This document shows positions 1 to 8,377 of a stretch of 25,456 bases of DNA, in pieces. The position numbers and the translations under genes were made by a program. The notes beneath the pieces were generated by a model. The model ran no database searches, was not told the origin of the DNA, and saw only the letters and a program-made list of their open reading frames with translations. Position 1 is the first letter of the stretch. Each line of letters starts with the position of its first letter. Source of the DNA: Pseudomonadota bacterium (GTDB lineage: Bacteria > Pseudomonadota > Alphaproteobacteria > Rhizobiales > Beijerinckiaceae); the NCBI GenBank assembly GCA_023386155.1, contig JAEWKH010000085.1, positions 1-25,456 of the forward strand, written 5' to 3'.

Positions 1-266
1 TGTATGTCGAGGGCCAGCTTCAGACGCGCAAATGGACCGACCAGCAGGGGGTTGAGAAGTACTCGACCGAGGTGGTGCTGCAGCGTTTCCGCGGCGAGCT
101 GACGATCCTGGACAGCCGCGGCGGCGGTTCGTCCGAGTACGGCGACGAGGAGCAGGGCCAGATCAGCCGCGGCGGCGACTTCGGACGCTCCTCTCCGATG
201 GAGCGCAGGCCCGAACCGGCCGGCGGCTCCCGGCACAGCGATTTCGACGACGACATCCCGTTCTGA
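1..266 (+). CDS. ssb: Single-stranded DNA-binding protein, C-terminal part
   Basis: This is the last 87 residues of a gene that begins left of the window; the reading frame starts at base 3. SSB coats single-stranded DNA during replication, recombination and repair and recruits partner proteins through its acidic tail. The visible part holds the end of the OB fold (YVEGQLQTRKW, then a strand ending VVLQRF), a Gly/Ser/Arg-rich disordered linker and the terminal DDDIPF, the canonical SSB protein-interaction tip. The match in order and tail is close to diagnostic. A strong hairpin terminator follows within about 30 bases, so the gene is probably transcribed alone. Confidence 0.95.
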   Translation, partial: YVEGQLQTRKWTDQQGVEKYSTEVVLQRFRGELTILDSRGGGSSEYGDEEQGQISRGGDFGRSSPMERRPEPAGGSRHSDFDDDIPF

Positions 267-290
267 TCGACACGGTACGGACGCTTTCAG

Positions 291-317
291 AATCCGGGCC
301 CCGCGCCCGGATTTTTT
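291..317 (+). terminator. Rho-independent terminator after ssb
   Basis: Perfect 8-bp arms ATCCGGGC (292-299) and GCCCGGAT (305-312) with a 5-base loop, followed by a run of T (312-317). It lies between ssb and the convergent HARP-like gene. The T run supports the plus strand most clearly; the opposite side has only a short A/T stretch, so bidirectional use is weaker. Confidence 0.9.
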
Positions 318-328
318 ATACCTCCCTG

Positions 329-1243
329 CTACACCGCCGCTGAGATCTTGCGGGCCAGATGCCGCGAGCGCTGCGCCCGCTCCACCTCGCGCAACTTGCG
401 GGCCCGTTCCCGCAATTCCTCGCGGTCCGGCCACCACCATCCGCGAGAGTCCCGGACCTCTCGATCCTCCTCGCCTCGCATTGGCCTGGTGCGGTAGAGC
501 TCCTGCAAGGTCGGCATCCGCCAATGGGCCCAGACATAGCGGGAAGGCTCGCCCTCTACATGCGGGTAGAGCCCCGCTGCCGGAGACGCATCAAGCGGAT
601 CGATGTCGATGGCTTCGAACACCACGACGCCCCAGCTCCCGGTCGACAGGGGAACGCCAAGAGGCGGCAAGTCGTCTCCCGGCACGGGAAAGCGCCGGCG
701 ACGGCGTTCCGCCTGGATCCGGGCGCTCTCCTCCGAGGCCTGCGTTCTCTCCTCCTCGCGGCGGCGCCTGCGGGCCTCGGGCTCGTTGCGCCGGGCCGCC
801 GCCTCGATCTCGGGCCAGCGCGATTTCAGCGCCTCATAGGAGCGGAAGGGCACACGCCAGATCCTTTCCTCGGGATCCCAATGCGCGAAGGGAATCGACC
901 GCAGCGCCTCCACGATCGTGCGCGAGTAAGGCGTGCGCACCATCAGGTCGTCGGCGATCGTCAGATAGGAACTCTCGAGAGGGTCGAAGACGAAGGCGTC
1001 CCGCCCCTTGGCATCGGCATGCCTGTCCAGGGCTTCAAGCTCCTGCGCCATCCAGGCATCGAGCCGCTGCACGGCCGTCTTCCCCGGCACGAACCACCGC
1101 TCCTCCCCCGCACGCCAGCGCGCCCGCGGAAAGCTGTCGCGGAACCGGCGGACCAGATCCCGGTCATAGGGAAACGCCGCATAGGCCCCCGGCTTCCCGT
1201 CATCGTCGGAGGGCAGGACCTGGAAGGCGGATACGATCTCCAT
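329..1243 (-). CDS. Hypothetical protein with two HARP-like segments
   Basis: 304 residues from the ATG at 1243; a TTG two codons upstream (1249) is an alternative start, and neither has a convincing Shine-Dalgarno sequence. Two related segments stand out: near residues 33-53 (FPRARWRAGEERWFVP) and near 117-131 (IPFAHWDPEERIWRVP). This pattern of an aromatic/basic stretch, then W, then charged residues, then W-x-V-P is that of the small HARP-type module which, in SMARCAL1 and many bacterial helicases, precedes the ATPase and binds branched DNA. No helicase motifs occur here. Residues 150-185 are a run of Arg/Glu likely to be helical. The C-terminal part is Trp-rich and unrecognised. A DNA-related role is inference. 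Confidence 0.8.
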   Translation of the reverse strand: MEIVSAFQVLPSDDDGKPGAYAAFPYDRDLVRRFRDSFPRARWRAGEERWFVPGKTAVQRLDAWMAQELEALDRHADAKGRDAFVFDPLESSYLTIADDLMVRTPYSRTIVEALRSIPFAHWDPEERIWRVPFRSYEALKSRWPEIEAAARRNEPEARRRRREEERTQASEESARIQAERRRRRFPVPGDDLPPLGVPLSTGSWGVVVFEAIDIDPLDASPAAGLYPHVEGEPSRYVWAHWRMPTLQELYRTRPMRGEEDREVRDSRGWWWPDREELRERARKLREVERAQRSRHLARKISAAV

Positions 1244-1659
1244 ATGCAACCGGCGCCGTGAGGGTTTGGGTTCTCAAGGCACAACAGACGGCGCGGGCTT
1301 TGGATCCCATGACCGCCCGGCTGGCACATGCGGCAGGATCGGAGAGCAGGCAGGTATCGCACTGCTGCTCTGAATGCGTGTCCTCACTCAAGAGCACGAA
1401 GGATACTTTTGGTCGCGGGATTGCCCCCATCTCACGCACTTGCGGCCAGAACATCAGGCTCCTGCTGCCATCAGACGTACGTGCGACCGAGAAGTGCCGC
1501 GTTACCACGCAAAAACGGAGTCCGAGCGCAATCGCAACAATATTCGCGAGCGCGTCGTAAGATGACCATCTTCTAAGACTTGGCTTTTGCCAAACACTAA
1601 AAATTAATCGAAGAGCCATAAAGTAACGGCAGCAAACAATAACCTTGGGGCAAAGCTCA
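1244..1659. other. Intergenic region upstream of the first LuxR regulator
   Basis: About 410 bases without a gene I can support. GC falls markedly towards 1560-1640, as expected for a promoter region. It contains the inverted repeat TTGGC-TTTT-GCCAA (1580-1593) about 65 bases before the regulator start. Open frames here lack a family signature and a ribosome site. No sigma-70 boxes could be fixed confidently. Confidence 0.5.
1580..1593. promoter_or_regulatory. Inverted repeat, candidate operator
   Basis: TTGGC and GCCAA arms of 5 bp separated by TTTT, in an AT-rich stretch ahead of the LuxR-type regulator gene at 1660. It could be an operator or a small hairpin in the leader. It is not of the TAGGCC type seen further right in the locus. 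Confidence 0.3.
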
Positions 1660-2469
1660 ATGAGTACTGGCAGCCGAGTGGGGCTCATTGCCGATCAGGA
1701 TGCATATTTTCGTGTTGCTGCGGCTGCGATACTCACACAGCACTTCGGCTTCACGGATATCGTGGAGGCGTCGTCGCTCGACGAGGCGCTGGAGCATCTG
1801 ACGGAGAACGGTCAAATCCATACCGTTCTGTTGGACGTCACGATGCCGGGAGCACGAACTCCGACCAATCTGCGTTCCATGAGAGAGTGCTTTCCTGGCG
1901 TATACGTTGCGGTCGTCTCCGCGTCAGCGTCACGCCGCGACATTCTCCTGGCACTGGAAGCAGGCGTCCATGGATACATGCTGAAGAGCCTTCCTGTATC
2001 GGAACTCGTGAAGGCGCTTGGCACGATCCTCGACGGCGGAGTGTATGTGCCGCCATGCCTTGCCGACATTTCGTCCGAACGGGCCGACATGCCTCGACAG
2101 GCCAGTGAAGTGCCGCGCGCCCAGCAGCCCTCTCATGCCCCTGCCCCGATGCATCTTCTGACCCCACGACAGAGGGAGGTTCTCGATCTTCTCGTCCAAG
2201 GTAAGACGAACAAGGAAATCGCCCTGGCGCTCAAACTTGTCGAAGGCACCGTGAAGATCCACGTGGCCGCGATCTTCCGCTATTTCGGCGTCAACACCCG
2301 GGCTGCGGCAGCCGTTGCCGGCGCCCGCCCCTACCCGAACCGCCCGCGCGGAATCCTCAACGCCTGGCAAGGGCAGGCCATGGTGGAGTTGGAAAGATCC
2401 GGCCAGGACGAGTTTCGCCCCTCGAGGGATCAATCGACGGCCACGCACTCGTTCTCGATAGGGAATTGA
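1660..2469 (+). CDS. LuxR/NarL-family response regulator, paralog 1
   Basis: 269 residues: receiver domain (about 6-125), a Pro/Ala-rich linker, and a LuxR-type helix-turn-helix (about 166-212) with LTPRQREVLDLL and GKTNKEIA. The ATG at 1660 was chosen over a TTG at 1645 because the paralog at 17426 starts at the equivalent residue; GGGG lies about 10 bases upstream. The phospho-acceptor is Asp59 (LLDVTMPG), with Ser87 and Lys109 at the other conserved positions. The first acidic pair, usually D-D, reads D12-Q13. The family binds DNA after phosphorylation by a sensor kinase; none is in the window. The C-terminus extends about 37 residues beyond the paralog's end and overlaps the convergent GH74-like gene by 40 bases. 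Location suggests control of the adjacent EPS genes, which is inference. Confidence 0.93.
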   Translation: MSTGSRVGLIADQDAYFRVAAAAILTQHFGFTDIVEASSLDEALEHLTENGQIHTVLLDVTMPGARTPTNLRSMRECFPGVYVAVVSASASRRDILLALEAGVHGYMLKSLPVSELVKALGTILDGGVYVPPCLADISSERADMPRQASEVPRAQQPSHAPAPMHLLTPRQREVLDLLVQGKTNKEIALALKLVEGTVKIHVAAIFRYFGVNTRAAAAVAGARPYPNRPRGILNAWQGQAMVELERSGQDEFRPSRDQSTATHSFSIGN

Positions 2470-4829
2470 TAAGGGGCGATCCTGCATGGCGCCGGCTCAC
2501 CGTAGACCCATCCGGATCCCTTGTATCCGAGATAGACACGGCCGAACCGGTCCTGGTCAGCGGCGATCACGGTCACCTGATCAAGCGACCCCACCGGGAA
2601 GGTTCCGAGCCTTTTCCATGTCGAGGCATCGTCGGTCGAGCGCCAAATTCCATATTGGCCGAGCACCCGGCCTGAAATGAAGATCGTCGGATATGGGGAG
2701 TCCGGCGCGGGCTTCCCGAAACCGACATCGTCCACATGGTCGACTCCAGGAACGATGCTCCATGAACTGCCTCCGTCGCGACTGCGCCTGAGCCAGTTGT
2801 CGGCTCCTTCGGCGACGCCGGAGGTGAAGAAGAGATGCCCCGCGTGCCCCGGCACAGCGCGCAACTTGGCCGCATACTGACTTTGCGGGGCGATCTCGCC
2901 CTTGAAGACCTGATCCCAATGCGCGCCTCCGTCCCGCGTGCGCCACAGACCTGCGAGACCCACATTCGTGACTTCGCCGCTGTGAAAGAGATAGAAGGTC
3001 CCTCCTTGAACCCAATCGGCGGCCAGCGTCTTGCGCTGCATGTAAGAGCTTGAGTGAGAGCCTGTCGCAGGCAGTTGCTCGCCTGTCAAAACAACCCGAT
3101 TCCAGGTTTTCCCTCTGTCCGTCGTATAATACGGCGACCGGTTGAAGGAGGGCGCCCAGACGATGTTGTCGACGTCGCCGGACGATACCGCGATCGTTCC
3201 GAACGACATGCGCCAGGGATCGTCGGCTCTGGTCCCGGGCGGGTGTGGAAGGCTTGGGAACTTCTCCCATGTGCGCCCGCTATCAAGGCTGTAGCCGGCA
3301 AGAACCGCGTCACCGTCCTGCCAGCAGCAGAACGTGCGCGTGTCCGATGCATTCGTGACGATAAAATCGGGGTTCGATGGGCTCCAGGCAAGTTGCTGAG
3401 CCGCGATCAGAACCCGCTCCTTGGGGCCGTAAGTCGTCGAATATGCATCGAGGTCATCCTTGACGTGGATGCCGAAGTCGAGAGCGGCGAACAGGGGCGA
3501 GCGACCGGCAGGTTGAATGACGTCGTTGGCGACCAGTTCCTCAATGCCGCGCGTCTGGCTGATCCAGGTGATCAGGAACGTGTTTTCATGAACATCCGCG
3601 TAGTAGACTCCGGTTCCGGCTCCCACCCACAGACGATCCGGAACGACCGGGTCGAACTGAACGCGGCCCATTGCGAAGTAGGACGCGTTGCTCACGCGCA
3701 GCCAGGGTGGATCACCCTCACCGGCCCTGGAGCGATGGAACAGCGGCCACCAGCTTTCACCGCCGTCGCTCGAGCGGAACGCACGTCCCCCCTCATCGAA
3801 AGCGAAGATCTGCGAAGTCCTCGGATTGACCGCGATGGCAGCGAAGTCCCCTTTGAGGATCCACGACCGATCCGTCAGATTCGTCCATGCGCCGGCTCGA
3901 AACCTCCAAACGCTGCGGCTTTCCCGATCGACGGCAAAGAACGTTCCATCTGGCGCAAAGGTGCCTTGCGTAATGAGCCTGGGCTGGCTCCGTCCGGGCT
4001 CCACCAGAGGTTCGAAGCTGTTGCCATCGTCACTCGATGCAAACACCCCATGGCCTGGGGACATCGCCCAGATGCGGCCGGTCGGTCGCCCCTCGCGCTG
4101 CTCGAACCAGATGATCGCTCCCGGGCTCTGCACGCCGGGCCCCGATTGAAGGTCTGCGGAGGCGGGAACGGATAGGACCCTCCCCCATGTCTCGCCGGCG
4201 TCCGTCGAGCGCCACAAGCCATCGTTCGGCGTCCCGAACAGAACATGATCCGGATCGACAGGATCGACCGCCATGAAAGGTCCGAAATTCCGGAAAAAGC
4301 TGTTGGGATCGAAGGCCAGAGGCGTTGGCAGCGTTCGAGACACATCGACGAAGCTGCGGCCCTGATCATCAGATCGAAAGACGCGCCCCTTGGCGGCCAT
4401 ATAGATTCGTCCCGGCCTCGATGGCGCGACGACGATCTCGAACACGCCTTCGTTCATCCCGTTCTGAGACCGAAATTCCTCAGGCATGGACGAGCTTGAC
4501 ACGAGCTGAACCCAGCGATCCCGATCGGGGCGCCAGAGATAGGCGCCATACACGTCTGCGCGCACGACGCGCGTCGCTCCAGCAGGGTCGGCGCTGTAGC
4601 CGGTGATGAAGCCTCCGCCTCCGACGGCAACGCGCTTCCAGGAATAGGTTTCTCTTTCTGAAGTCAGGTCTATCCCGGTGGCGACCTCGGCTCCGTGAAC
4701 CGAGGAACTCGGGATGCGCGACCGGCTTGGCTCCGCATGGACGTATCCGGTGGATAGCCCACTCAACGCCATGCCAAGAACAGCAGACATCCATGCCCAG
4801 CTTCCGGCTGTTCTGCGAGCGTTCAGCAT
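2430..4829 (-). CDS. Secreted GH74-like double beta-propeller protein
   Basis: 799 residues from the ATG at 4829. An ATG at 4871, with GGAAG upstream, would add 14 acidic residues and overlap the previous gene by 29 bases. I prefer 4829 because it gives a normal signal peptide (MLNARR, hydrophobic core, cleavage near YVHA-EP). At least eight Asp-box repeats (S/T-x-D-x-G-x-x-W/F type, e.g. RSTDAGETW, RSSDGGESW, TTDRGKTW, RTRDGGAHW) mark beta-propeller blades. The N-terminal VGGGGFITG followed by RADVYGAYLW, the central LDFGIHVKDDLD and the terminal GSGWVYGE match landmarks of GH74 xyloglucanases. The two candidate catalytic aspartates are D92 and D451. It is the last gene of the EPS operon, so it may cut or remodel the polymer in the periplasm or outside. 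Activity is unproven; a non-catalytic propeller is possible. Confidence 0.85.
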   Translation of the reverse strand: MLNARRTAGSWAWMSAVLGMALSGLSTGYVHAEPSRSRIPSSSVHGAEVATGIDLTSERETYSWKRVAVGGGGFITGYSADPAGATRVVRADVYGAYLWRPDRDRWVQLVSSSSMPEEFRSQNGMNEGVFEIVVAPSRPGRIYMAAKGRVFRSDDQGRSFVDVSRTLPTPLAFDPNSFFRNFGPFMAVDPVDPDHVLFGTPNDGLWRSTDAGETWGRVLSVPASADLQSGPGVQSPGAIIWFEQREGRPTGRIWAMSPGHGVFASSDDGNSFEPLVEPGRSQPRLITQGTFAPDGTFFAVDRESRSVWRFRAGAWTNLTDRSWILKGDFAAIAVNPRTSQIFAFDEGGRAFRSSDGGESWWPLFHRSRAGEGDPPWLRVSNASYFAMGRVQFDPVVPDRLWVGAGTGVYYADVHENTFLITWISQTRGIEELVANDVIQPAGRSPLFAALDFGIHVKDDLDAYSTTYGPKERVLIAAQQLAWSPSNPDFIVTNASDTRTFCCWQDGDAVLAGYSLDSGRTWEKFPSLPHPPGTRADDPWRMSFGTIAVSSGDVDNIVWAPSFNRSPYYTTDRGKTWNRVVLTGEQLPATGSHSSSYMQRKTLAADWVQGGTFYLFHSGEVTNVGLAGLWRTRDGGAHWDQVFKGEIAPQSQYAAKLRAVPGHAGHLFFTSGVAEGADNWLRRSRDGGSSWSIVPGVDHVDDVGFGKPAPDSPYPTIFISGRVLGQYGIWRSTDDASTWKRLGTFPVGSLDQVTVIAADQDRFGRVYLGYKGSGWVYGEPAPCRIAPYQFPIENECVAVD

Positions 4830-4842
4830 ACCTGCGTCGACG

Positions 4843-5721
4843 TCAAATCCGCTTACTGCCGCGTCCTCCATCGGCTTCCATAGTGGTCACGGGCGATGCA
4901 GACCCGAAGAGCGCCGCTTTGAGATAAAGAAAGCAGAATTCGCTGTAGTCGACGAGATAGCGCCGCCATAGCCTTTGAGGCTCCCGGAAGAGGCGGTATG
5001 CAAACCTTATGTTGAGCCTGTTCACCCATCCCGGATAATACAGCAGGCCAGTATCGAGCTGATCGAGATATCCGCCACAGGTGAACCCGCATCCGTGCCA
5101 CCCACGGTCTGCGAGAGAAATCAGGAAATCCTCTTGAGCAATGCTGCCCATTCCACACACGACGATGGTCGGTTTGATTCTCGACAGAAGCTCCCTTTTC
5201 TCTTCAAGATCGCCAAAGCCACTCATCGCCGCCACGATTCGAAGATTCGGGAAGTGACGCTGAAGCTGAGATGCTGCCCGCGCGGCAACGCCTTCGCCTC
5301 CGCCGACAAGCGCAACACCTAAGTCAAGTTCGCTGGCAAGCTCGAAGACAGGCAGGGCCGCAGACGTGCTGTCGAAGCTGATCCGGCATGCTTCACGCTT
5401 CCGGAGCTTTTCGATCGCACGAACGACCCCCACGCCATCGGGCAGCACGGCATCGAAACAGGTCAGTGCCTGGGCAAAGCCGGAATTGTGCCGCGCCAGC
5501 TTTATCGACCCAGGATTGACGAACGTCGTCAGGAAGGTTTCCCCGGACGCAATCTTCTGTCGAACTGTCGACATAAACGAGCTCAGGCTCGGATAAGCAT
5601 CGACCGGCACCCCGAAGACGTCGAGCCTCACCTGTTCGGCGCGAGACGCCCCCTGGCGAAACCGCTTTTCCGAAATCAGACCTTCTTCATGCATCGGAAT
5701 CGCCCCTTGGCCATCATTCAT
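4843..5721 (-). CDS. WecG/TagA/CpsF-family glycosyltransferase (GT26)
   Basis: 292 residues. The family transfers a sugar, typically ManNAc, ManNAcA or glucose, from a nucleotide sugar to a polyprenyl-linked intermediate at the inner face of the membrane. Visible landmarks are VRLDVFGVPVDAY at the start of the fold, TTFVNPGSIKLA (about 65-76), VLPDGVGVV with the conserved Asp95, a GGGEGVA loop, IVVCGMGSIAQEDF, and the basic, aromatic C-terminal region RLFREPQRLWRRY that attaches to the membrane. The segment usually reading E-R-hydrophobic-x-G-x-D-L is here CRISFDSTS, a divergence. An alternative start at 5694 (AAGGGG upstream) would shorten it by nine residues. It sits between the Wzz-like and GH74-like genes of the EPS operon. 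Confidence 0.92.
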   Translation of the reverse strand: MNDGQGAIPMHEEGLISEKRFRQGASRAEQVRLDVFGVPVDAYPSLSSFMSTVRQKIASGETFLTTFVNPGSIKLARHNSGFAQALTCFDAVLPDGVGVVRAIEKLRKREACRISFDSTSAALPVFELASELDLGVALVGGGEGVAARAASQLQRHFPNLRIVAAMSGFGDLEEKRELLSRIKPTIVVCGMGSIAQEDFLISLADRGWHGCGFTCGGYLDQLDTGLLYYPGWVNRLNIRFAYRLFREPQRLWRRYLVDYSEFCFLYLKAALFGSASPVTTMEADGGRGSKRI

Positions 5722-5817
5722 GCACCGCCCGTATTGTCGTGCAGCCCAGTCACCCGGTCAGCACTTCGTCACGCATATCCGCCCGCGCAGCACCGCTCAT
5801 GCTGCTTCCATGTCGAG

Positions 5818-7233
5818 TCAGTTTCGCACGGTGGCAGCTCGACTCTCTCCCCGACGGGCATACAGGCTCGTCAGCAGAAGCAGGACCGCGCTGACCGCGA
5901 ACAGGCCAGCGAGAATCCCTCCGGCCAGGTAGACGATGGCCTTCGGAGAGCTCGGTCGTGTCGGGATGGTGGCTTCCTGTGCAACCTGGAGCCTTGAGAA
6001 CTGCTGCGCATTGAGTGCAGCTGCATCCACATCCTGCTCGACGGCCTTTCGGGCGAACAACTCGGAACTGTGGCTTGCGACTTCCAGGTTCTGCTTCAGG
6101 CGGGAGTATTCAGTCTCCTTGGCCGAGAGGGTTTCGAGGTCACTCCCGACCGTTTCCAACTCCGCCTCTTGCCGGACGCTCAGCGAGCGCAGACCCGCCA
6201 AATCGACATTGGTCCGGACCAGCATCTGAACCGTGTCCTGATAGACACGCACCAGCAACAAGGGCGGATCGGTGTTCTTGATATCGGCGCCGGCATCCTT
6301 CTGGTCACCCCGACCCTGCGCGGCCTGCGTTTCCTTGGCAAGCGCCGCAATCTGAGGCGAAATGTTCGTCAGCTTCAAAGTCGTCAGCTGCTTGGCAAGC
6401 TCCCGGGCCTGAGCCTCCTTTTCGGAGATTTGCCCCCGCGTGACAGCCTGGGAAGCGAGCAGATTGCTGCGCTGGTCCAAGAGAAGGTCCCTCTGCTTCT
6501 CAATCGAGAAGACGGCATTGCGACGGGCATAATCACTCAGCTCGGCAGAGGCGCGTTCGAACTCCTCGCTATAACGCTTTTTCTGGGCTTCGACGAACCT
6601 CACGACGCCAGAGTTCGACGCCAGTTGCGAGTGCCTGGACAGAAAGCTGTCCACCACCTGCTGGACGAACTCTGCGGCAACCCTCGGGTCCCTGTGGCGA
6701 AACGAGATGCGGACGAGGTCCGTCAGGGGCTCGACCCGCACTGAGATCGACTTTGCCGCTTTCTCATAAGCCTGATCCGCCGCGTTCTTCGGCGTCTCGG
6801 GCATCTTCAGCCATGCGCTCAATGCGCTGCTTGCCACATTGAGCAGGTCGCCAACGCTCGTCGGCGGCTCGGAAGCGCCATAAAGTTTCTCCGGCCCGAG
6901 CAGCTTGATCGCGTCACGAAGGACGGTCTCGCTCCGAATGATCTCGGCCTGTGTATTCAGGAACTGATCCTGGCGCAGGATCGACTGGCCCTGGTTGCTG
7001 TCTCCGATCTGCGGCCGGCGATCTGCCTGCGCGATGAGGAAAGACGAGGATTCATAGGTCGGCGTGATCGAAGTGAATACCGTCCAAGCCGCCACGTTGC
7101 ACGCGGCGAAGGCAGCCAGCAACGTCCCCTTCCACTTCCAGGCAATGGTGAGAAGGTGCTTCGGCGAAACCTGAGGAGCGCCGTCCCAATGCTCCCGCGA
7201 CGAAGTCAAAAGATCTCTATGGTGTATGTTCAT
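5818..7233 (-). CDS. Wzz/GumC-type polysaccharide co-polymerase
   Basis: 471 residues. Such inner-membrane proteins oligomerise around the Wzy polymerase and set chain length or link it to export. TM1 is at about 37-57 after a short cytoplasmic segment with HLLTIAWKWK. A long periplasmic part follows, with the Wzz strand TPTYESSSFLI and extended heptad-rich helices (about 200-400). The Pro-rich PTRPSSPK leads into TM2 (about 432-460). The protein ends soon after TM2, with no Walker motifs or tyrosine cluster, so it lacks the BY-kinase domain found in ExoP/Wzc. About 95 bases separate it from the next gene and 115 from the GT2 gene upstream. AAGG lies about 12 bases before the ATG. Confidence 0.93.
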   Translation of the reverse strand: MNIHHRDLLTSSREHWDGAPQVSPKHLLTIAWKWKGTLLAAFAACNVAAWTVFTSITPTYESSSFLIAQADRRPQIGDSNQGQSILRQDQFLNTQAEIIRSETVLRDAIKLLGPEKLYGASEPPTSVGDLLNVASSALSAWLKMPETPKNAADQAYEKAAKSISVRVEPLTDLVRISFRHRDPRVAAEFVQQVVDSFLSRHSQLASNSGVVRFVEAQKKRYSEEFERASAELSDYARRNAVFSIEKQRDLLLDQRSNLLASQAVTRGQISEKEAQARELAKQLTTLKLTNISPQIAALAKETQAAQGRGDQKDAGADIKNTDPPLLLVRVYQDTVQMLVRTNVDLAGLRSLSVRQEAELETVGSDLETLSAKETEYSRLKQNLEVASHSSELFARKAVEQDVDAAALNAQQFSRLQVAQEATIPTRPSSPKAIVYLAGGILAGLFAVSAVLLLLTSLYARRGESRAATVRN

Positions 7234-7348
7234 CTCACAACTACCTTATCGAAGCTATTCGAATGGCCGAAGGCCTGGGTTTCGTTCGCTGCCGCCGGTT
7301 TCAAGGTCCGACTCTGGTTTCTCTGGCGGCATGGTGGAGGCGGCTGGA

Positions 7349-8377
7349 TCACGCCAGCGATTTGAGGTCATTGGGACTGCCCTCGAGCAAGACCAAGGTT
7401 GCCAAAGGCAGCTCGGGCGAAACTCGTTTCCGGAAGAACCCCGTCACAAGACCCAGGGCAAGGGCGTTCCAGCTCACGAACGAGTAGAAGCCCAGGCTGA
7501 GTGAAGACCGTCGAAGGGCGAGCAGCCCGATCGGAGCGCCCAGAAGCGCCAGAAACAACCCTGCCTTCACGGACAATGGAAGCACCCAAAATGGACAGGA
7601 GAGCAACAGCGCCCACCAGGCGATCACGGCAAGCCCATTTCGGACATGCCCGAGCTTGCGCAGCACGATCGGCAGATGATCGCGCCCGAGAGCGCCCCTC
7701 AGGACCTCGCCAGCTCCGCCCGAATATCCGCTCTTGATGCGACGCCACAGAAGCCTGTAGCCATCGGTCCTGTGCCCGTAATGGTCCACGGCGAGCCGAT
7801 CGATGCGAGCCAGTTTCCAGCCTTTGCTTTGCAGGCGGGCCGCCAGGTCGAACTCTTCGAAGGCATGAAGGTTGCGATCGGCGAAATAGCCGATCTCCCG
7901 CAGGGCCGCCACCCGGTAAAGGCCACCGCCATCGAGCCGGTCGACGATGCCGGGGCGCCGGGCCTTCTCCTTCTGCATCGCTTTCGCGCGGATCTGAAAC
8001 TCCTGGTTGGCAACAACCATGTCGCGAACCTGACCGCCGACCCCGGCGACTTCGGGATTGGACTCGAGATACGCGATGGTTGCGGGCAGAAAATCAGGGT
8101 CGATGACCATGTCACCGTCCATGAGGTAGAAATACGTCCCCTGCGCATGCTGGAATGCGAGTTGCGCAGCCGCCCCGCACGAGCGCTCGGAAGGCTTAGC
8201 CAGTTGAACGATCCGAACAGGAAACCGCCTGGCAACCTCAACGGTCCGATCGGTCGAGCCGCTGTCCGCAAGAACCACGTCGCCGCCAAACGGGCGGACC
8301 GCCTCGATGGCACTGGAAAGAGCCGCAGCAATATGCTGCCCTTCGTTGAAAGCTTTGATGCCAATCGTCACTGTCAT
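7349..8377 (-). CDS. Membrane-associated family 2 glycosyltransferase
   Basis: 342 residues, starting at the ATG whose ATGA overlaps the stop of the flippase gene by 4 bases. The open frame continues upstream, but that part is antisense-frame noise within the flippase. The GT-A fold is clear: TVTIGIKAFNEG at the N-terminus, DVVLADSGSTDRT (about 33-45), and the metal-binding DGD at 87-89 in YFYLMDGDMV. HAFEEFDLAARL at about 171-182 is in the place of the catalytic-base region. Three hydrophobic segments follow residue 245, as in ExoU/ExoW-like EPS transferases. It probably adds one sugar of the repeat unit on undecaprenyl diphosphate at the cytoplasmic face; donor and linkage cannot be read. 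Confidence 0.93.
   Translation of the reverse strand: MTVTIGIKAFNEGQHIAAALSSAIEAVRPFGGDVVLADSGSTDRTVEVARRFPVRIVQLAKPSERSCGAAAQLAFQHAQGTYFYLMDGDMVIDPDFLPATIAYLESNPEVAGVGGQVRDMVVANQEFQIRAKAMQKEKARRPGIVDRLDGGGLYRVAALREIGYFADRNLHAFEEFDLAARLQSKGWKLARIDRLAVDHYGHRTDGYRLLWRRIKSGYSGGAGEVLRGALGRDHLPIVLRKLGHVRNGLAVIAWWALLLSCPFWVLPLSVKAGLFLALLGAPIGLLALRRSSLSLGFYSFVSWNALALGLVTGFFRKRVSPELPLATLVLLEGSPNDLKSLA

Noticed and set aside
359..1560. Long plus-strand open frames opposite the HARP-like gene
   Set aside because: Composition is Arg/Pro/Ala-rich with no family signature, as expected for antisense frames in GC-rich DNA; the minus-strand protein shows clear motifs.
3054..4175. 373-residue plus-strand open frame inside the GH74-like gene
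   Set aside because: It has no recognisable domain and is the complement of a gene with signal peptide and Asp-box repeats.
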